Assembly (NCBI GenBank): GCA_964348665.1
Contig: CAYGDP010000017.1
Coordinates: 1-64,000, forward strand
DNA from: CAYGDP01 sp964348665
GTDB taxonomy: Bacteria > Verrucomicrobiota > Verrucomicrobiia > Palsa-1439 > CAYGDP01
Direction: 5' to 3'
DNA: 64,000 nt
The position numbers and the translations under genes were made by a program. The notes beneath the pieces were generated by a model. That model searched no databases, had not been told where the DNA came from, and worked only from the letters and a program-made list of their open reading frames with translations. Every line of letters starts with the position of its first letter. The stretch's first letter is position 1. Below are positions 52,390-61,292 of the stretch, one piece after another.

Positions 52390-54038
52390 GCCAGTTCTTC
52401 GCCGGTGACGGCATTGACGAGCTTGAATTGCTCGTGATGAAAGGTCGCGTCGGCGCGAAACTGCAGTTTGCCGGCATATTTCTTTTCCATCTCGACGAGG
52501 ATTTTTTCGTCTTCGTTCTTGAGACGGTTCATCACGTCGGGATGCACGAGGACACGCAGCGCGATGGCTTCTTCCTTTTTCGCGGAGGCGTGCCGTCGCA
52601 GGACTTCGCGAATCTTGCGCTGGATTTCCACCGAGAGAGACAGGGTGGATTTGACCAAGCCGCGCCCTTTGCAATAATGGCATTCGTCATAGATCGCTGC
52701 CGCCATGCTTTCGGTCTGGCGTTGGCGCGTCATTTCCATCAAACCCAGCTCGCTAATGGGCAAGACGTGGGTCTTGGAACGGTCGCGTTTGAGCCGTTCC
52801 TGGACGCGATGATAGACAGCCTGACGATCACGCGGATTGCGCATATCAATGAAGTCGAGGATCAGCAACCCACCGATGTTGCGCAGTCGGAGTTGCCGGC
52901 AGATTTCGTCGGCCGCCTCAAGGTTGGTGCGCAGGATCGTTTCCTGTTGTTCACGTCCGGGCTTATGATGTCCCGTGTTTACGTCAATGGCAACCAGCGC
53001 CTCGGTTTCGTCCACAACGATATATCCACCGCTGGGCAACCAGACCTGACGACGGAACGCCTGCTCGATTTGTTTTTCCACGCCGAACTTCTCGAACACA
53101 GGCGCTTCTTCGTCATAGAGTTTGACCTTGTTGCGCGAGCGACGGCTGATGTTGCTGACGAGATCGCGTACGCGCTCGAATTGGGTGACGTTGTCCACGA
53201 CGATCCGGTCCACGTCTTCGGTCAGGAAATCGCGCACGGTACGCTCGACGAGGTCGGGTTCCTGATAGACGGTGCTGGGTGTGGGCTTGCTTTTAATGTT
53301 CTGCGCGACTTCTTCCCAGATGCCACGCAAGATGGCAAGATCGCGAATGAAATACCGGGCGGGCTGACCTTCGCCGGCAGTGCGGACGATCACACCCATG
53401 CCGTCGGGGATACGCAGGGAGCGGACGAGTTTTTTCAAACGCGTCCTCTCGGCTGGATTCTCGATCTTACGGGAGACACCGCTCTCCGGTGAGTTCGGCA
53501 ACAACACGAGATAGCGCCCGGGCAAACTCAAGTTGGTCGTCACGCGCGGTCCTTTGGTGCCGATTGGGCCTTTGGTGACCTGAACGATGATCTCCGTTCC
53601 GGGAGGATACATCCCGGGGATATCGCGCTGGGTAAGACGCGAGCGGCGGTCGTCGCTAGCTTTTTCGTCAATCGGCTCGATGGTGGCATCTAACGCCGCC
53701 GGCAGAATGTCCCAGTAATGCAGGAACGCGTTTTTTTGGAAGCCGATGTCCACAAAGGCGGCTTTCAGGCTCGATTCAAGGTTTTTGATGCGTCCCTTGA
53801 AAAATGAGCCGACCAACCGCTCGACGCCCGCGCGCTCGATGTTGTACTCCTCCAGCACGCCGCTTTCCATGACGGCGACGCGCGTTTCGAGCGGCTCGAT
53901 GTTGATGATGATCTCCTTCTGCGAGCTTTTCGGCGGTCTGGGCCGAAAGCGATTGATGATGCGGCGCAGGAAGCCTTCCTTCTTGGGCGCTTCCTGTGAT
54001 GCCGCGGTTTCTTGTTTTTGTTCTGTCTTGTCTTCCAC
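52386..54038 (-). CDS. rng: Rne/Rng family ribonuclease (RNase G)
   Basis: 550 residues, GTG start at 54038 with AAGGAG 6 nt upstream. A charged N-terminal extension of about 40 residues precedes the S1-like region (FKGRIKNLESSLKAAFVDIG). The catalytic domain has VDETEALVAIDVNTG (metal-binding Asp) and GGLLILDFIDM, and the Zn-link is CHYCKGRG. It cleaves single-stranded RNA in rRNA maturation and mRNA decay. It follows rodA in the mre/mrd operon, an arrangement seen in many bacteria. Confidence 0.95.
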   Translation of the reverse strand: MEDKTEQKQETAASQEAPKKEGFLRRIINRFRPRPPKSSQKEIIINIEPLETRVAVMESGVLEEYNIERAGVERLVGSFFKGRIKNLESSLKAAFVDIGFQKNAFLHYWDILPAALDATIEPIDEKASDDRRSRLTQRDIPGMYPPGTEIIVQVTKGPIGTKGPRVTTNLSLPGRYLVLLPNSPESGVSRKIENPAERTRLKKLVRSLRIPDGMGVIVRTAGEGQPARYFIRDLAILRGIWEEVAQNIKSKPTPSTVYQEPDLVERTVRDFLTEDVDRIVVDNVTQFERVRDLVSNISRRSRNKVKLYDEEAPVFEKFGVEKQIEQAFRRQVWLPSGGYIVVDETEALVAIDVNTGHHKPGREQQETILRTNLEAADEICRQLRLRNIGGLLILDFIDMRNPRDRQAVYHRVQERLKRDRSKTHVLPISELGLMEMTRQRQTESMAAAIYDECHYCKGRGLVKSTLSLSVEIQRKIREVLRRHASAKKEEAIALRVLVHPDVMNRLKNEDEKILVEMEKKYAGKLQFRADATFHHEQFKLVNAVTGEELA

Positions 54039-54059
54039 TGGTATCTCCTTTCGAGTTTT

Positions 54060-55226
54060 CTAAAAAAGTCTCCGATGCAGCCGCACACTTTGCAGCAAGC
54101 CGAGCGCCGCCATCGTTGTCAACGCAAACGACCCGCCGTAGCTGATCAAGGGCAGCGGCAATCCCGTGATCGGCAACAGGCCGATGGTCATGCCGATGTT
54201 GATGAGCACGTGTGTGAACAACATCACAACCAAACCCGCCGCCAGCACCGCGCCCATCCGGTCGCTTGCCTCGGCGGCAATTTTCAATCCCAACCCCAGC
54301 AGCAATCCATACGCCCCCAACAGGAGCGCGCTGCCCACGAACCCGTGTTCCTCGGCATACACCGAGAACACAAAATCTTTCTGCGCCACCGGCAAATACC
54401 CCAACCGGCTCTGGGCACCCTGGCGCCACCCTTTGCCGGTCAATCCACCCGACCCGACGGCGATTTTCGACTGTGCCAGGTGCCACCCCCGTGTATCGGA
54501 CTGGCCGCGCAGATTTTTCCAAAACACAATGATCCGTTCTTTCTGCCGGTCTTTCAGAAACGGATACGCCGTCGGGGCGGCAATCAAGCCAACCAACAAT
54601 ATTCCCAACAAATACCGTGATTGCGCGCGCGCCACGAACAACATGCACAATGTCATTGGTACCAGCACCATCGCCGAGCCGAGGTCGGGTTGTTTCAGGA
54701 TCAACACGAACGGCACGCCAACCAGCGCAAGCCCGATGGCAACGTTGTGCCAGTGACGCGGTTCGCGCGCCTTGTGTCCGATCCATCCCGCCAACGCCAG
54801 CGCGATCGCCAACTTGGCCGGCTCGGACGGCTGAAACGCCAGTCCGCCAACCCGTACCCAGCTCCGTGCGCCATACGTCACAAAACCGTACACCAGCGTC
54901 ACAATCAATCCGCCGATTGCGCCGGCATAAAAAACCCAACTCCAACGACAGAGCCACCGATAATCGGTTAACGCCGCCGTGAAATACACTGCCAATCCGA
55001 GCCCCAGCCATACGATTTGTTTTTGCCAAAGCGTTGACGATGGCAATTCCGGTCCGCGATATCCTGCGCTGTAAATCACCGCCACGCCAATGGCCGCCAA
55101 CAGGAGCGTCAATCCAAACAACAACCAGTCCAACCGCGTCACCAGCGCCAGCCGCGCCAAAATCCGGAGTGGCGCGCTCGGCGGTGATTTTTGGGCATCC
55201 GTTGGTTCAATCGCCAAGAGCGGCAT
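54060..55226 (-). CDS. rodA: rod shape-determining protein RodA (SEDS glycosyltransferase)
   Basis: 388 residues from ATG 55226, supported by AAGGAGGA; it overlaps the 3' end of the PBP2 gene by 20 nt. Ten or so membrane segments. SEDS hallmarks are QPDLGSAMVL, the large periplasmic loop KIAVGSGGLTGKGW and the C-terminal PLPLISYGGSFALT. RodA polymerises lateral-wall peptidoglycan with PBP2 under MreB control. Confidence 0.95.
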   Translation of the reverse strand: MPLLAIEPTDAQKSPPSAPLRILARLALVTRLDWLLFGLTLLLAAIGVAVIYSAGYRGPELPSSTLWQKQIVWLGLGLAVYFTAALTDYRWLCRWSWVFYAGAIGGLIVTLVYGFVTYGARSWVRVGGLAFQPSEPAKLAIALALAGWIGHKAREPRHWHNVAIGLALVGVPFVLILKQPDLGSAMVLVPMTLCMLFVARAQSRYLLGILLVGLIAAPTAYPFLKDRQKERIIVFWKNLRGQSDTRGWHLAQSKIAVGSGGLTGKGWRQGAQSRLGYLPVAQKDFVFSVYAEEHGFVGSALLLGAYGLLLGLGLKIAAEASDRMGAVLAAGLVVMLFTHVLINIGMTIGLLPITGLPLPLISYGGSFALTTMAALGLLQSVRLHRRLF

Positions 55227-57144
55227 TGGATCCTCCTTCCTGTCCGACCGGTTTCGTGTTGAACAATTCCGCCAAAATCTTGCCGGCCAATGGCGCGGCG
55301 CTTTTTCCGCCGGAATCACCGTTCTCCACCATCAACGCCAATGCGACGCGCGGATTTTCGTACGGGGCAAACGCCACAAACCAAACGCGCTTGGCAATCA
55401 CCTGACCGCCTTGCTTGACTTCGGCTGTCCCCGTCTTGCCAGCGACCTTCACCCCGACGATTCCTGCGCGATGACCGCTGCCATCGCGAGATTCAACCAC
55501 CTGCAACATCGCACTTCGCACCAGTTCGAGCGACCGCACCGCGACTCCCAACTCGCCAAGGGAAGTCACACCGATCTCGCGAGCCGTGCCGAGTGACCGC
55601 CCGTTTTCATCCGCCGCCTCCACCCGCAAGGCAAGTCGAGGCGTCAACACACGTCCGCCGTTGGCCACGGTGGCGGTCATCACCGCCATTTGCAACGGTG
55701 TCACCTCGATCGGGCCTTGGCCGATGGCGAAATTTGCCGTGTCACCGTCGTACCATTCGCGCCAGCCGTCTCGGCGAGGCGTGAAAAACGGCAAGGTGCC
55801 CCGCGCTTCGCTGGCCGTAGCGATGCCAGTCGCCTGGCCAAGCCCGAATCGCTGCGCAACGGCGCTCACATTGCGGGCGCCCGTGGCGATGCCGTGTTCG
55901 TAAAAAAAGACATCGCAGGAATGTTTGATGGCGTTGATGAAATCGGTGTCGCCGTGTCCGCCGCTGGACCAACAGCGTTTGGGAACTCCGCTGGGAAAAT
56001 GATACACCCCGGAACAAGTCGACCGGCTCTCGACAGTCATTCCACCCGATTCCAGCCCCGCCAGCGCCGTGGCAATCTTGAAAATCGAGCCGGGCGCGTA
56101 ACGTCCTCCCACAGGGCGATTGAACAATGGCTTGGCTGCGTTCTCATTCAATTGCGACCAGCGCTGCGAAGGAATCACCGGCGAAAACCAATTCAAGTCG
56201 TACGTCGGATGACTGGCAATCGCGCGCACGTCGTTAGTTCGCGGGTCGAGCACGACGCACGCCGCGGGAGCTGGCTGGCCGGCCAGCACTCGCTCGACAA
56301 CGTGCTGCGTGCCGGCATCCAGCGCCAGCACGAGATTGCTGCCGGCTTGCACCGGCTCGGTGCCGAGGTCGCGCCTTCGAAATCCTCCGGCATCCACTTG
56401 AACCGTTTGCGCGCCGGCGGCGCCGCGAAGGTCTTCATCAAAAACCCGCTCGACACCGTCGCGCCCGACCATATCGGGCAGGTAAAAATCATATTCTTCG
56501 CGCGATTGGCCGACCAAATACGATGTTTGTTGCACGTACCCGAGCGCATGAGCGGCCAGCGAACCGTAGATAGCGCGCCGCATGGGAACCGCCTGCAAAT
56601 CCGCTCCCGCAATTCCGGTGCATTTCTCGGCGAAGACTGCGGCTTGTTCGGGCGAGACATTGCGCCAGAGAATCAAGGGCAGCAGGAGTTCCTGCCGAAT
56701 GTGTTTCTCGATCTCGTCGTTCCGGACGGGAGAAGGCTGCCCGAGTTGGGCGCAGAGTTTGTCGATGGTTTCGCGGGCGACACGGACGCTCTCGGCGACA
56801 GTTGCTTTTTTGCGGAACCGCCGCAGTTCGCCGATATAGAGGACGATGTGATAGTTGGGGCGATTATCCACCAGCACGGCGCCGTTTCGGTCGAAAATTT
56901 TCCCGCGCAACGCGGGCAGCCGAATTCGACGGATGCTTTGGTGCTCCAGCGATTCGCCGTAATAATTCGCGCTGGCGATTTGTGTCCAGAAGAGCGCGCC
57001 CAATAATGCCAGCAACGCCGCGCCCATTCCCACGCCGAGAATCACGACGCGCAACGCGGTCGGGTCCACCGCCGGCGCAACGACGGGCTGGTCGCGATAG
57101 GGCGCCGGTCCCTGCGGCAAATCATAAAAGGGTTGCTTGTTCAT
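55207..57144 (-). CDS. mrdA: penicillin-binding protein 2
   Basis: 645 residues, class B transpeptidase with one N-terminal membrane anchor (about 30-55). The pedestal domain follows (RGKIFDRNGAVLVDNRP), then the transpeptidase domain with nucleophile Ser353 in SIFK (353-356), SCD in HSCDVFFYE, and KTGTAEV. It crosslinks lateral-wall peptidoglycan with RodA. The start overlaps the mreD stop (ATGA). Confidence 0.95.
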   Translation of the reverse strand: MNKQPFYDLPQGPAPYRDQPVVAPAVDPTALRVVILGVGMGAALLALLGALFWTQIASANYYGESLEHQSIRRIRLPALRGKIFDRNGAVLVDNRPNYHIVLYIGELRRFRKKATVAESVRVARETIDKLCAQLGQPSPVRNDEIEKHIRQELLLPLILWRNVSPEQAAVFAEKCTGIAGADLQAVPMRRAIYGSLAAHALGYVQQTSYLVGQSREEYDFYLPDMVGRDGVERVFDEDLRGAAGAQTVQVDAGGFRRRDLGTEPVQAGSNLVLALDAGTQHVVERVLAGQPAPAACVVLDPRTNDVRAIASHPTYDLNWFSPVIPSQRWSQLNENAAKPLFNRPVGGRYAPGSIFKIATALAGLESGGMTVESRSTCSGVYHFPSGVPKRCWSSGGHGDTDFINAIKHSCDVFFYEHGIATGARNVSAVAQRFGLGQATGIATASEARGTLPFFTPRRDGWREWYDGDTANFAIGQGPIEVTPLQMAVMTATVANGGRVLTPRLALRVEAADENGRSLGTAREIGVTSLGELGVAVRSLELVRSAMLQVVESRDGSGHRAGIVGVKVAGKTGTAEVKQGGQVIAKRVWFVAFAPYENPRVALALMVENGDSGGKSAAPLAGKILAELFNTKPVGQEGGSNAALGD

Positions 57145-57668
57145 CGTCGAGCCTTATACGTTGGAGGCAAACCATCCATTCGTTCCTCGCCAAGTTTCTC
57201 GCGCATCGCGTCCAGCAACCGAAATAAGAGCGGGGCCGTCACGAGGCTCATCAGCGCCACTTGTCCGACGCGCGTCACACCGGCCACCGAGAGCGACCAA
57301 CCGAACCCGCCGACCGTGAGCGATCCCCAGACAACGATCGACGCGATCAAGGACGAGAGCAAACCAACGAGCATTTGCGCCCACACATGGTTACGAAGCA
57401 CGAGACGCTGCGCGCGGCTGCCGATGAACGCAATGACAACCAGCGCCACCGAGCTGATTCCGAGGCGGTTGGCGCTCAACGCGTCGAGAAAGACGCCCCC
57501 CACCAGTGCCAGCCAGAGCGCGAGCGGCCAGCGGGTTGACATCGCCGCGTACGCAACCAGCGCTGGCATCAATTCCAGACGCGCGCCGCCCCACGTGACG
57601 AGGTTGGCGAGCGTGCATTGCGCCACCACGACCACAAACGACGCGAGTAAAAATAAAAATGGTTGCAT
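57141..57668 (-). CDS. mreD: rod shape-determining protein MreD
   Basis: 175 residues, about five membrane segments, with few fixed motifs as usual for MreD. Identity rests on its length, hydrophobicity and position between mreC and mrdA. Its ATG overlaps the mreC stop codon (TAATG), indicating coupling. Confidence 0.88.
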   Translation of the reverse strand: MQPFLFLLASFVVVVAQCTLANLVTWGGARLELMPALVAYAAMSTRWPLALWLALVGGVFLDALSANRLGISSVALVVIAFIGSRAQRLVLRNHVWAQMLVGLLSSLIASIVVWGSLTVGGFGWSLSVAGVTRVGQVALMSLVTAPLLFRLLDAMREKLGEERMDGLPPTYKARR

Positions 57669-58426
57669 TATTTTTCTTTTTCACCGAGCACGATCAGGAC
57701 TTCTTCCAGCCTCATCAGGTCGGCCGCAGGACGAATGCTTGCCGTTTGATAAAAGCCACTGGCATTTACGAATTCGACCCGGCCGATGATGCTGCCTTTG
57801 GGAAAAACTCCGCCGTACCCGGAGGCAAGCACCCATTCCCCCTCCGCGACGGTCGTGGTGGTGTCGAGAAATTTCATCCAGCATCGAGGCTCGGCTTCGC
57901 TCGAGGCGCCTACGCCATTGACGAAACCATGTTTGCGGCTACCCTGGAGCAATGCGGAGACATGACAGTTGGGGTCGGCGATCAGCAACACTCGACAGAA
58001 CCGTTGCCCGACTTCGTAGGTTTTGCCAACCAGGCCAGCGGGGGTGAGAACGGCCATGTTTTCGGATACGCCATCCGCGCGTCCGCGATCAAGCGTGATG
58101 GTGCGCCACCAGTTCGAGGCGTCGCGTCCAATCACGCGCGCGCCGAGCAATCGCCACGGCGTTCGCTCACGAAACCCAATCATTTCACGCAGTCGCGCGT
58201 TTTCCTGGCGAAGTTCCTCGGCCTCGACGTTCGGGGCGGAAGAAGATTCCGAAGCGGAGTCGCGCTCGGCGGCCTGTCGCACATGGGTGGCGGCGGTGAG
58301 CAAGGGGCTAAAAAATTGTGTGACCGCCATTTTGAGCGCGTGCGCCTGGTGCGATGGCAGCACCAAGATGGCAACCAGCGCCAGCATTGCGCCGCCAGAC
58401 CAAATCCATTGTCGTTTCGGGTTCAT
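57668..58426 (-). CDS. mreC: rod shape-determining protein MreC
   Basis: 252 residues. A short cytoplasmic N-terminus and one membrane segment (about 9-25) are followed by a coiled coil (about 60-85, EAEELRQENARLREMIGF) and a beta-rich periplasmic domain (GLVGKTYEVGQRFCRVLLI, VLASGYGGVFPKGSIIG). It links the cytoplasmic MreB filament to the periplasmic synthases. Located 60 nt downstream of mreB. Confidence 0.94.
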   Translation of the reverse strand: MNPKRQWIWSGGAMLALVAILVLPSHQAHALKMAVTQFFSPLLTAATHVRQAAERDSASESSSAPNVEAEELRQENARLREMIGFRERTPWRLLGARVIGRDASNWWRTITLDRGRADGVSENMAVLTPAGLVGKTYEVGQRFCRVLLIADPNCHVSALLQGSRKHGFVNGVGASSEAEPRCWMKFLDTTTTVAEGEWVLASGYGGVFPKGSIIGRVEFVNASGFYQTASIRPAADLMRLEEVLIVLGEKEK

Positions 58427-58486
58427 TCATTCCGCGTTCACCGAACGCGGGTTCTGCGCAGAGGACGAGATGGATGAGGGAAACGG

Positions 58487-59509
58487 CTAGGCGGAGTTGA
58501 ACCGATCGAGGACGTCGAGGTTTTCCAGAATGATGCCGGTGCCTTGGGCGACGGCGCTTAACGGGTCATCGGCCACCGACACGGGCAATCCTGTTTCCTC
58601 GCTCATGAGCTTATCGAGGCCGCGCAGCATGGAACTGCCGCCGGCGAGCATGATGCCGCGATCCACGAGATCCGCCGAGAGTTCCGGCGGACAGTGTTCG
58701 AGCATCATACGGACCGCCTCTAGGATCGCCGAAATCGGCTCTTGGAGAGCCTCCCGGATTTCCTGACTGGTGACGGTCACGGTTTTGGGCAGGCCGGCGA
58801 CGAGGTCGCGGCCTTTGACTTGCATCGAAAGCTCTTGTTCAAGCGGATGAGCCGAGCCAACTTGAATCTTTATTTCCTCGGACATCCGTTCCCCGATGGA
58901 CAAATTATAGGCACGTTTCATATGTTGGATGATCGCGTCATCCATCTCGTCGCCGCCCACGCGCAGTGAGCGACTGGATACCAAACCGCCTAACGAGATT
59001 ATCGCGATCTCCGCCGTGCCTCCGCCAATATCCACAATCATGTTGCCGCCGGCGTCCGCCACGGGCATTCCCACGCCGATGGCAGCCGCCATCGGTTCGG
59101 GAACGGTATAAACGTGGCGCGCGCCCGCGTGAATCGCTGAATCTTTCACCGCGCGTTTTTCGACCTCGGTAATGCCGCTTGGCACGGCGATCACCACGCG
59201 TGGTTGGATGCGCAATTTCCGGTCCTGGACTTGATTGATCAGGCGCCGCAGCATGATTTCGGTGATTTCGAAATCCGCTATCACGCCGTCTTTCATCGGG
59301 CGAATCGCCTTGATGGCTTCCGGCGTGCGACCGAGCATCTTTTTGGCTTCAAGGCCGATGCCCAGCACCTCGCGGGTCTTCTCATGAATCGCCACCACCG
59401 ACGGTTCGCGCAGCACGATCCCTTTACCGCGGACAAATATGACCGTGTTAGCCGTCCCGAGGTCGATCCCGATGTCCATGGACAAAAAATTGAGCCAGCG
59501 CCCAAACAT
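58487..59509 (-). CDS. mreB: rod shape-determining protein MreB
   Basis: 340 residues, actin-like ATPase. Phosphate 1 motif DIGIDLGTANTVIFV is at about 12-26, phosphate 2 is NMIVDIGGGTAEIAI, and the adenosine motif is GIMLAGGSSMLRGLD. Filaments guide lateral-wall synthesis, implying a rod-shaped or elongated cell. First gene of mreBCD-mrdA-rodA-rng. GGAG precedes the ATG. Confidence 0.97.
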   Translation of the reverse strand: MFGRWLNFLSMDIGIDLGTANTVIFVRGKGIVLREPSVVAIHEKTREVLGIGLEAKKMLGRTPEAIKAIRPMKDGVIADFEITEIMLRRLINQVQDRKLRIQPRVVIAVPSGITEVEKRAVKDSAIHAGARHVYTVPEPMAAAIGVGMPVADAGGNMIVDIGGGTAEIAIISLGGLVSSRSLRVGGDEMDDAIIQHMKRAYNLSIGERMSEEIKIQVGSAHPLEQELSMQVKGRDLVAGLPKTVTVTSQEIREALQEPISAILEAVRMMLEHCPPELSADLVDRGIMLAGGSSMLRGLDKLMSEETGLPVSVADDPLSAVAQGTGIILENLDVLDRFNSA

Positions 59510-59533
59510 GCTTGTCTCCAGAAAAACGACTTA

Positions 59534-59562
59534 CACCTACGCTAAAACGCCCCCCACGTCAA
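59534..59562 (-). promoter_or_regulatory. candidate promoter for the mre operon
   Basis: On the minus strand TTGACG (59562-59557), 17 nt, TAGGTG (59539-59534). The -35 is good but the -10 is weak. It overlaps the lpxA stop codon and lies about 25 nt upstream of the mreB start. Confidence 0.4.
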
Positions 59563-60377
59563 GAAAGCGATTCCGCATCTTCCTCAACCCCAGCCGTTTT
59601 TGGCCCTGCGCAAAGACCGCGGCGGCTGGCGGCAATAAACTCGTTCCATTGCTTGGTTTCAGGCGTTTGATGGCCCGCCTTCAATTTTTTGAGGGCTTGC
59701 GACACGTTCAGACCACTGCGGTAAAGAATCCGAAAAGCTTCTTTAATAGCCGCACGGCCTTCCGCGTCGATCCCGGCACGGCGGAGTCCGATGGAATTGA
59801 CGCCCACGATGGTATTTACACCGGCGGCGATGCAAAATGGTGGCACATCTTTTCCGACACCCGCGATTCCTTGCAACATGGCCAAGCGACCCACCCGGAC
59901 AAATTGATGGAGGACAGCCCCCCCGCCGATATTGACGCGGTCTTGCAATTCGACGTGGCCAGCAAGAAGGACGTTGTTGGCCAGCACACAATCGTTGGCG
60001 ATGCGGGCGTTGTGGCCGATGTGAGACCCGACCATGAAATAATTTCGATCGCCGATGCGAGTGACACGGTCGTCTTTTGTCGCGGCGCGATGGACGGTAA
60101 CGTATTCGCGAAAGGTGTTGTGGTCGCCAATGACAAGTTTGGTTTCGCTGCCGTCGTAGGCGAGGTCTTGCGGTTCGTGGCCGAGAACAGCACCGTGATG
60201 AACGCGGTTGTTGGCGCCGAGCGTGGTCCAGCCGGTAAGGAACGCGTGGGCGCCGATGACGCAGCCGGGGCCGATTCGGACGTGAGCATCAATAATGGCA
60301 TAAGGACCAACGAAGACATCGGGCGCGAGTTGGGCGTCGGGATGGACGACCGCAGTGGGATGGATCTTCGAGTTCAC
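59559..60377 (-). CDS. lpxA: acyl-ACP--UDP-N-acetylglucosamine O-acyltransferase (LpxA)
   Basis: 272 residues, left-handed beta-helix of hexapeptide repeats (IHPTAVVHPDAQLAPDVFVGPYAII onward). The catalytic His lies in MVGSHIGHNARI, and GVNSIGLRRAGID is characteristic of LpxA. It adds the first acyl chain in lipid A synthesis, implying an LPS-containing outer membrane. The ATG overlaps the stop of the upstream exonuclease gene. Confidence 0.93.
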   Translation of the reverse strand: MNSKIHPTAVVHPDAQLAPDVFVGPYAIIDAHVRIGPGCVIGAHAFLTGWTTLGANNRVHHGAVLGHEPQDLAYDGSETKLVIGDHNTFREYVTVHRAATKDDRVTRIGDRNYFMVGSHIGHNARIANDCVLANNVLLAGHVELQDRVNIGGGAVLHQFVRVGRLAMLQGIAGVGKDVPPFCIAAGVNTIVGVNSIGLRRAGIDAEGRAAIKEAFRILYRSGLNVSQALKKLKAGHQTPETKQWNEFIAASRRGLCAGPKTAGVEEDAESLS

Positions 60378-61273
60378 AGGAGAGTTGGTTGCGCCGATTT
60401 TTGCTGCCGAGCATGAGCTTCGGCAAGCAGGGATTTTGATCCCAGCCGTTCGAGAAACGGTATGAGACGGCCGTAATCCGGATCGGCAAGCTTCAGTTCG
60501 TCGAGCTTGCTATCGAGTGGCAGATCGGTGCGGAGCGTCACGAGAGCGAGGTTTCGACGGAGAAGGTCGGCATTGGAAGTGATTTTTTCGCGGAGAACAG
60601 GATTCTCGATTTTCTCCGGTTTATTGAGAAGCGCATCCAGGCTGCCGAATTTTGCGATTAGCCCGGAGGCAGTTTTGGGGCCGACGCCTTTGACTCCCGG
60701 AATATTATCGGAGGCATCGCCAAGGAGCGCGAGGTAATCGGGAATTTGCCGGGGAGAAACTCCGAACCGGGCGCGGACGCCGGCGGGGTCGAGAAGGATA
60801 TCCGGCTCATTTTTTTTTCCAGCCGGTTTGAGGATGCGAGTGCGACCGGTGACGAGTTGCGAGAGGTCTTTGTCGTTGGTGGCGATGAGAGTTTGCCAGT
60901 GCAGCGCGTCGGCTTGCAGAGCGAGGACGGCGATGATGTCGTCGGCTTCGTGACCATGAAGTTCCAGGAGCGGGATGCGGCTGGCGCGGACCCAATCTTT
61001 GAGGAGCGGAGTTTGCGATTCGAGATCTTCGGGAGTAGGCGGGCGCTGGGCTTTATAGGTGGGGAGTTCTTTCAGGCGGACGGGCGGGCCGAGGTCGAAG
61101 GCGATGGCAAGATGCGTCGGCTCGTGGTCGCGGATCCATTTGTGGAGGGTCTTGACGAACCCGTAGATTGCACCCGTCGGTTGGCCTAGGGAATTCCGGA
61201 GCGTGGGGAGCGCGTAATAGGCACGGTACGCAAGCGCATAGCCATCCACCAACAAAAGTTTCGGGTGGGACAT
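60374..61273 (-). CDS. stand-alone 5'-3' exonuclease (PolA N-terminal-like)
   Basis: 299 residues from ATG 61273. The fold is that of the DNA polymerase I 5' nuclease domain: LLLVDGYALAYRAYYAL, FDLGPPVRLKELPTYKAQR, HGHEADDIIAVLA, IATNDKDLSQL and the helix-hairpin-helix GVKGVGPKTASGLI. The acidic metal-binding residues are all present. It lacks polymerase and 3' nuclease domains, so it probably removes RNA primers or flaps as a separate enzyme. Coupled to lpxA (ATGA). Confidence 0.92.
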   Translation of the reverse strand: MSHPKLLLVDGYALAYRAYYALPTLRNSLGQPTGAIYGFVKTLHKWIRDHEPTHLAIAFDLGPPVRLKELPTYKAQRPPTPEDLESQTPLLKDWVRASRIPLLELHGHEADDIIAVLALQADALHWQTLIATNDKDLSQLVTGRTRILKPAGKKNEPDILLDPAGVRARFGVSPRQIPDYLALLGDASDNIPGVKGVGPKTASGLIAKFGSLDALLNKPEKIENPVLREKITSNADLLRRNLALVTLRTDLPLDSKLDELKLADPDYGRLIPFLERLGSKSLLAEAHARQQKSAQPTLL

Positions 61274-61292
61274 TGGCGTCGGCGCTTGCTGG

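Noticed and set aside
55690..57006. Open frame of 438 codons on the plus strand
   Set aside because: It is antisense to the PBP2 gene, which has all catalytic motifs; no recognisable protein features.
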